Below, piece by piece: positions 59,530 through 64,000 of a DNA stretch of 64,000 nt. The stretch is from Arbacia lixula (taxonomy: Eukaryota > Echinodermata > Echinoidea > Arbacioida > Arbaciidae), in NCBI GenBank assembly GCA_963669155.1, contig OZ022588.1, positions 5,278,991-5,342,990 of the forward strand, given 5' to 3'. The first letter of the stretch is position 1. The number at the start of each line of letters is the position of its first letter. The notes beneath the pieces were generated by a model. The model was not told the DNA's origin. It made no database searches and saw only the letters and a list, made by a program, of their open reading frames with translations. Both the position numbers and the translations under genes were made by a program.

Positions 59530-60520
59530 GCATGATGCAGAGATCTGAGTCAATTATAGAGTACCGAAGTGATGTCGTCATATCCATCGTAATGCTGGCT
59601 TCTAGCTCTAAAACAACATCACTCAAGGGGGACTTTAGCAGATCTGACAGTGTCAAGCAGGCTAGTGTCAGGCACACGCAATCAGAGTCCCACTATGATC
59701 ACTGCCGTTTGCTCTGCCCTCATAGTTCAGAACCAGTTTTATATGACGTCACACTTTGGTGCTCTATAGACCTAGCTCAGTCTTCACTGTCATGTCCCTC
59801 CTTGAAAAAAGAGATTAATGGAGAAATTATGCATGGGGAAACAGAAAGAAAAACTTGTGCTCTCTCAATCAATGAAAACTGCATTGACCTTCTACACATC
59901 TTCATGACAATAGTAATGAGCAGTTTCAAATAAAAAAGGGGGGGTAGATTCACCCTGACACAAAGACCTGAGTCAGCTATGAAGATACTTAAGTTGTTGC
60001 TGTCATGTCCCTCTTTGTAAAAGAGATTAATGGACAAATTATAAATGGGGAAAGAGAAACATACTCATGCTCTCAAAATCAATGAAAACCTCATTGACTT
60101 ATTACACATCTTCATGACAATAGTAATGAGAGGGTTGAAATAACAATGAGGAGGGGGATGGAGGAGTCACCATGACGCAAAGACCCTGAGTCAACTATAA
60201 AGCTAACCTCAATCATCGCTGTCATGTCCCTCTTTGAGAAAAGATTAATGGAGAAATTATAAATGGGGAAAGAGAAACAAACTCATGCTCTCAAAATCAA
60301 TGAAAACCTCATTGACTTATTACACATCTTCATGACAATAGTAATGAGCGTTTTGAAATAACAATGAGGGGGTGGGGGAGTCACTGTGACGCAAAGACCC
60401 CGAGTCAACTATGAAGCTAACCTCAGTCATCGCTGTCATGTCCCTCTTTGAGAAAAGATTAATGGAGAAATTATGAATGGGGGAAAAGAAAGATAAACTC
60501 GTGCTCTCAAGATCAATGTG
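59530..60520. repeat. Tandem array, about 215-bp unit, three to four copies
   Basis: ctgtcatgtccctc occurs near 59787, 60000, 60219 and 60434, each followed by gagattaatggaga or similar, atggggaaa, tgctctc, cacatcttcatgacaata and gtaatgag. A diverged first unit with an insertion begins near 59530 at agatctgagtcaattat. A fragment at 58420-58465 shares cacatcttta and aataatgag. Open frames inside do not keep phase between units. Confidence 0.85.
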
Positions 60521-62794
60521 GTGCGGAGGAAAAAAAAGTCCAACATGGAGAAATAATTTTCAAGGAAAACCAGCAGCATCATTGAATTTTCCAGCCATGA
60601 GATGACGTAGGCATCCTTGTGGGTCGGAGATGATTAAGGACATTTACAAGATTGATCTCCAGGAGTACCTTTTTGATTAAATGCAAACAGAAACGGAATG
60701 AAATGCATGTAGAGTGGTTGTAAAGTGTGTGTAGGAAAGAGGGGAGGGGGAGACTTTTAGGCGATTTGTCACGCTTCGTCGCGGTTCATAATATGAAAGA
60801 CGGGCTTGGTCAGGGTCAGCGCAAAATGGATTCCCTGCCATCTCAAGAATCATGGTGTTAATTGCAATGTCTTACTCTGGACATCTTGGCCCAGACAGCA
60901 CCATGAAGAAATGGACTTGGGATGACAAGGGATGCTATCTCTCATTATCTCATCTCCCACTCCTTGTGTGCTATGTTCTATTAAGCACATTGAAACTTGC
61001 AATTGCACTATACCAAAACAATTCATTATTCCTTAGTATCATTACTATTCCCCTCTCTTCGTATGTTACAGAGAATATCGGGGCCCAATCCATGAAAACG
61101 GGATAAAATGGCCAGATATAAACACTTACCTTATTCATTAACCTCCTCCCCCCAGTATGTGCATCATTTCAATCCCTTACTCATAGAATGTTTCAATTTA
61201 TATCAATGTGCATGGTTGACACTATTTTTAGGCTTAAATCAAACTAAATCCCCTCTCCTACCCTAAACCAAGATGTGTCTCCCTGGATTTTATATCCACC
61301 ACCTGTACATGTTATCACTTACTTGCATATGATGCTCCAAACCCTCACCTACATCCTGAAAAATTCTCAAGCTTGCATAATAAATTGATTTTCTTAATCA
61401 CTGACACCCTGTCATCCACACGCACACATACAACAAAACATTGTGCATTGGATTCACAAGGCTACGTCGCCCTCTCAAGATATCACGTCCTTGCCTGTAG
61501 TCATGGCAACCCCTCCTCGTCTTCCCCCAATCCACGGGTAATCACGCTGAGGTGATGAGAGAGACATTGGCGGGCCATTCATCTCCCTTCATTGATGGAG
61601 AATGAATGGCCAGATGTGCCCCATCGCCATGCAAACAGTCTCAAGTCACCAAATGATAAAAGGAAAAAGGGATCCCTTTTGCAGGTAAAAAAACAACACT
61701 TTGTTAAAACCATGGATATTGGAAGAAAATACTGTTTAAGAACTTCCCTCACAATATCAGAACTTTGCACAAAATTGTAGAGATCATAAGTGATAGAGTA
61801 AGTATTGGACGTGTCGTCCGAAACTTCTGTAGTTCCCATAGTCTAAAGACAGAGACCACAATCAGCACACATTGCGATTCTCCACTCCGAACTGTGTCTG
61901 TGGTAATGCAAGCAGCATGTGCATTGGGAGCTGTGCACCGGTGGCCTCTGCAAAATAGCATACGAATGTAGACTATGGTCACTATGTTTCAAATAGTTCT
62001 TCACTTCTCCTGAAACGGTGCGTGAAGCTATAACTGTGAGAGTTCATACACATTATCCTGCTGAGTTTTCTGTCATTTGCAAATGGGTTACCCTATCTTT
62101 AACCTCCTTCATACAGACTTACAGAATTTGCATTTCCAATTTGATAGTATCACAAAATAGCCACAAATATCTAACTAAATTTTATAACTGGGATAATCTA
62201 GTAAAAATGTTCGGTGCGAGGAATTAATCCTGACTACTTGGTAGTGGGTAACATGATATGTTGACACTTTTACTACACTACTGTCAGATTTCATCTCCAC
62301 TGCTCTCTCATGAAAACAATAAAAAAAAATAATACTGCTGTTAGCAATTGAATAATTATTCATCTAATCATATTCATATCTTCCCTCCTGATTATGGACT
62401 CGTATTTGAATAAGGCTGTCAATCTGGATTTTACAGTGTGAGACATGCACACACGTGGGTGCATCCACACACCCCTCGCCAAATACTTGAGGTGCGCCTG
62501 CCGTCTTCAGCAACCTACAAAGCACCCCCGCGAGACGGCAGCTGCCACAACTCCTCCAGCTGAGCCAAGTCTGGTCTCTACCAAAGACTTGCCCGAGACT
62601 CAAGACAAGCATGTTTCGGTTAACGGTCGGGCTCGTGCGCTAACGAGAGAAGTGGGGAAATGCCAGCTATAGGCACGGTGGTGGTGGAAGGGAGAAGGAG
62701 TGCCATGGGAGAGATGGTTAAAAGGGGTTGTCTTGGGCACTGGGGAGAGACGGTCTCCATGACAACAGGTATCTGGTGTGTTTTGGGGACATGT

Positions 62795-62812
62795 GATGGT
62801 TGGGGGGGGGGG
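62795..62812. repeat. Poly-G run
   Basis: ggttgggggggggggttg; one of at least ten long G or C homopolymers in the window. Confidence 0.9.
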
Positions 62813-63324
62813 TTGTTTGAATCTCCAGGTTGATGGAGGACATGCAGAATTTGTTGCCAGGGTATTGAAAGATGATGCTGGGAAATTGGGCTAGGTTTCC
62901 GTATGTGTCACTCTGATGGACTAATGCAGACCAATTTTCAGCAATTTTCTTTATGATTATGTGCGATGTAACCATTATAATCACGAGGTACATACTTTGT
63001 ACCTCAACATTTTCTCATTTCCGTGGGCTGCAAAACTGTGTTCATCTGCTAGCCTGACATAGCGCATTTTGCCACATTTATCGCACACGAACCAATAATG
63101 GATTGAAGATATCAATGAATCACCTTAATGGAAAACATTATGTATTCATTGCCATTTTTTTCTATATTTTTTATCCTAGTAAACTTTATTGGTAGCCACA
63201 AATAAAGTGGAGATGGTACACATACTGTTTGCAGGTTTGAAATGTGTCCATACGCTATGTGTACTACCTGTAAGTGTGATCTCTGTCTGTAGAAAACTGC
63301 TTTGCCCTCTCAACAATAAACAGT

Positions 63325-63370
63325 GACAGTCCCATGTCAATTACATCATGGATTATCACATATGGGACTG
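63325..63370. repeat. Short repeat shared with about 17069-17113
   Basis: tcccatgtcaattaca then an inverted tatgggac occur in both places, so this is a small dispersed hairpin element, here followed by a G-rich tract. Confidence 0.6.
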
Positions 63371-63426
63371 GGGGGTGGGGTGGGGGTGGGGTGGGGATGG
63401 GGGTGGGGATGGGGGTAGGGGTGTGT
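63368..63426. repeat. (GGGGTG/GGGGAT)n G-quadruplex-prone repeat
   Basis: About nine G-runs of four or more separated by one or two bases. Confidence 0.95.
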
Positions 63427-63742
63427 GTTAAACATCAGGATGAAATGAAATAGCGAGGGAGGTGCACGCATGTTACTGGCTTGTCATTTCTAGGGCAATG
63501 ACCGGGCTAGCATGTGAATGCATGGGCTGTCTGTCTGAAATTACATCATAAAGTGACAGGACTTGTCAGTTGATCGGAGGTGAGGGGGAAAGAGGAGACG
63601 CAGAATGAGGCAGTTGTCATGGGAACAGGCTAACGGTCAGCCGTAAGTGGAACATTCTCGTATGCGCACACTCTGTGTGGTGGGGAGAGCATGAGAAGGG
63701 AGCTGTGCGTATACCTGGGTGGTGAGGGAAACCAGGGAAGTG

Positions 63743-64000
63743 GGTTAACATATGACTGTGGGTAGGCAGGGAGAAAGGAGGGAGAGGGAGAGAGGGAGTG
63801 GAAGAAAAGGCCAGGGAAAGAATAGTTAACATATGACTATGGGTAGGCAGGGAGAAGTAGGGAGAGGGAGAGAGGGAGAGGGAGAGAGGGAGAGGGAGAG
63901 AGGGAGTGGAAGAAAGAGACAGGGAAAGAATAGTTAACATATGACTATGGGTAGGCAGGGAGAAGTAGGGAGAGGAAGAGGGTGGTATGGAGGGAGGGAC
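63743..64000. repeat. Minisatellite with (GGGAGA)n core, runs off window end
   Basis: gttaacatatgactatgggt then aggcagggagaagtaggg recurs three times (about 63745, 63826, 63932) with purine-rich gggagagaggga sequence between. The unit varies from about 81 to 106 bp because the (gggaga)n core expands. Confidence 0.9.

Larger units (their letters stand above)
43413..64000 (-). other. Upstream intron or 5' region of GABBR1
   Basis: More than 20 kb before exon A in gene order. The exon that should precede (encoding the SGGWPGG region and the first ligand tryptophan) was searched for by eye and not found. 43480-44880, 48130-49060, 49490-50400, 50450-51360, 51720-53740, 53940-55690 and 60850-62700 show no recognisable gene or element beyond short fragments. 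Some GC-richer unique patches (52980-53100, 58480-58780, 60560-60850, 61440-61620, 62440-62680) are unassigned. Confidence 0.6.

Noticed and set aside
1..64000. tRNA or rRNA genes
   Set aside because: No cloverleaf with conserved A and B boxes and no rRNA-like block was seen by eye; a covariance search would be decisive.

Overview
This window is nuclear DNA from an animal, not from a microbe. Protein-coding sequence is sparse. It forms short exons with GT-AG splice sites, separated by large introns full of microsatellites, polypyrimidine tracts, palindromic MITE-like elements and tandem repeats. The protein and the repeat style suggest a marine invertebrate, probably a deuterostome such as an echinoderm. 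That is an inference and I cannot name the species.

The one host gene I can identify runs on the minus strand. Six consecutive exons (43412-43278, 39495-39325, 37782-37615, 28493-28302, 3335-3211, 1128-1011) join in one open frame of about 302 codons. They encode most of the extracellular Venus-flytrap ligand-binding domain of the metabotropic GABA receptor subunit 1 (GABBR1, GABA-B1). They align with roughly residues 219-517 of human GABBR1a and contain the equivalents of Ser246, Ser269, His286, Tyr366, Trp394 and Glu465 plus four disulphide cysteines. The exons for the N-terminus lie beyond position 64000 or were not recognised. Those for the rest of the domain, the seven-helix region and the tail lie before position 1. 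Introns in the window are about 2.1, 25.0, 9.1, 1.5 and 3.8 kb.

Layout: 1-3335 holds two exons and their intron. 3336-28301 is a 25 kb intron with long CT/GA tracts, several palindromic elements and a 9.0 kb segment (10400-19393) bounded by 18-bp inverted repeats and a TTA duplication. Inside that segment is a degenerate tandem array (about 15740-18530). 28302-43412 holds four exons, more MITE-like elements and a roughly 187-bp tandem array split by a 611-bp inverted-repeat element. 43413-64000 is upstream intron or flank. It carries a 5'-truncated Penelope-like retroelement with an open GIY-YIG endonuclease frame, a 10-bp target-site duplication and a hammerhead-ribozyme-like motif, and further repeat arrays.

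The most unusual pattern is that exon edges of the receptor gene have been locally duplicated into the adjacent introns. Relics of the ends of three of the six exons, some keeping a splice site, lie 0.1-0.5 kb from the real exon. I found no convincing new multi-gene system, tRNA, rRNA or CRISPR array.
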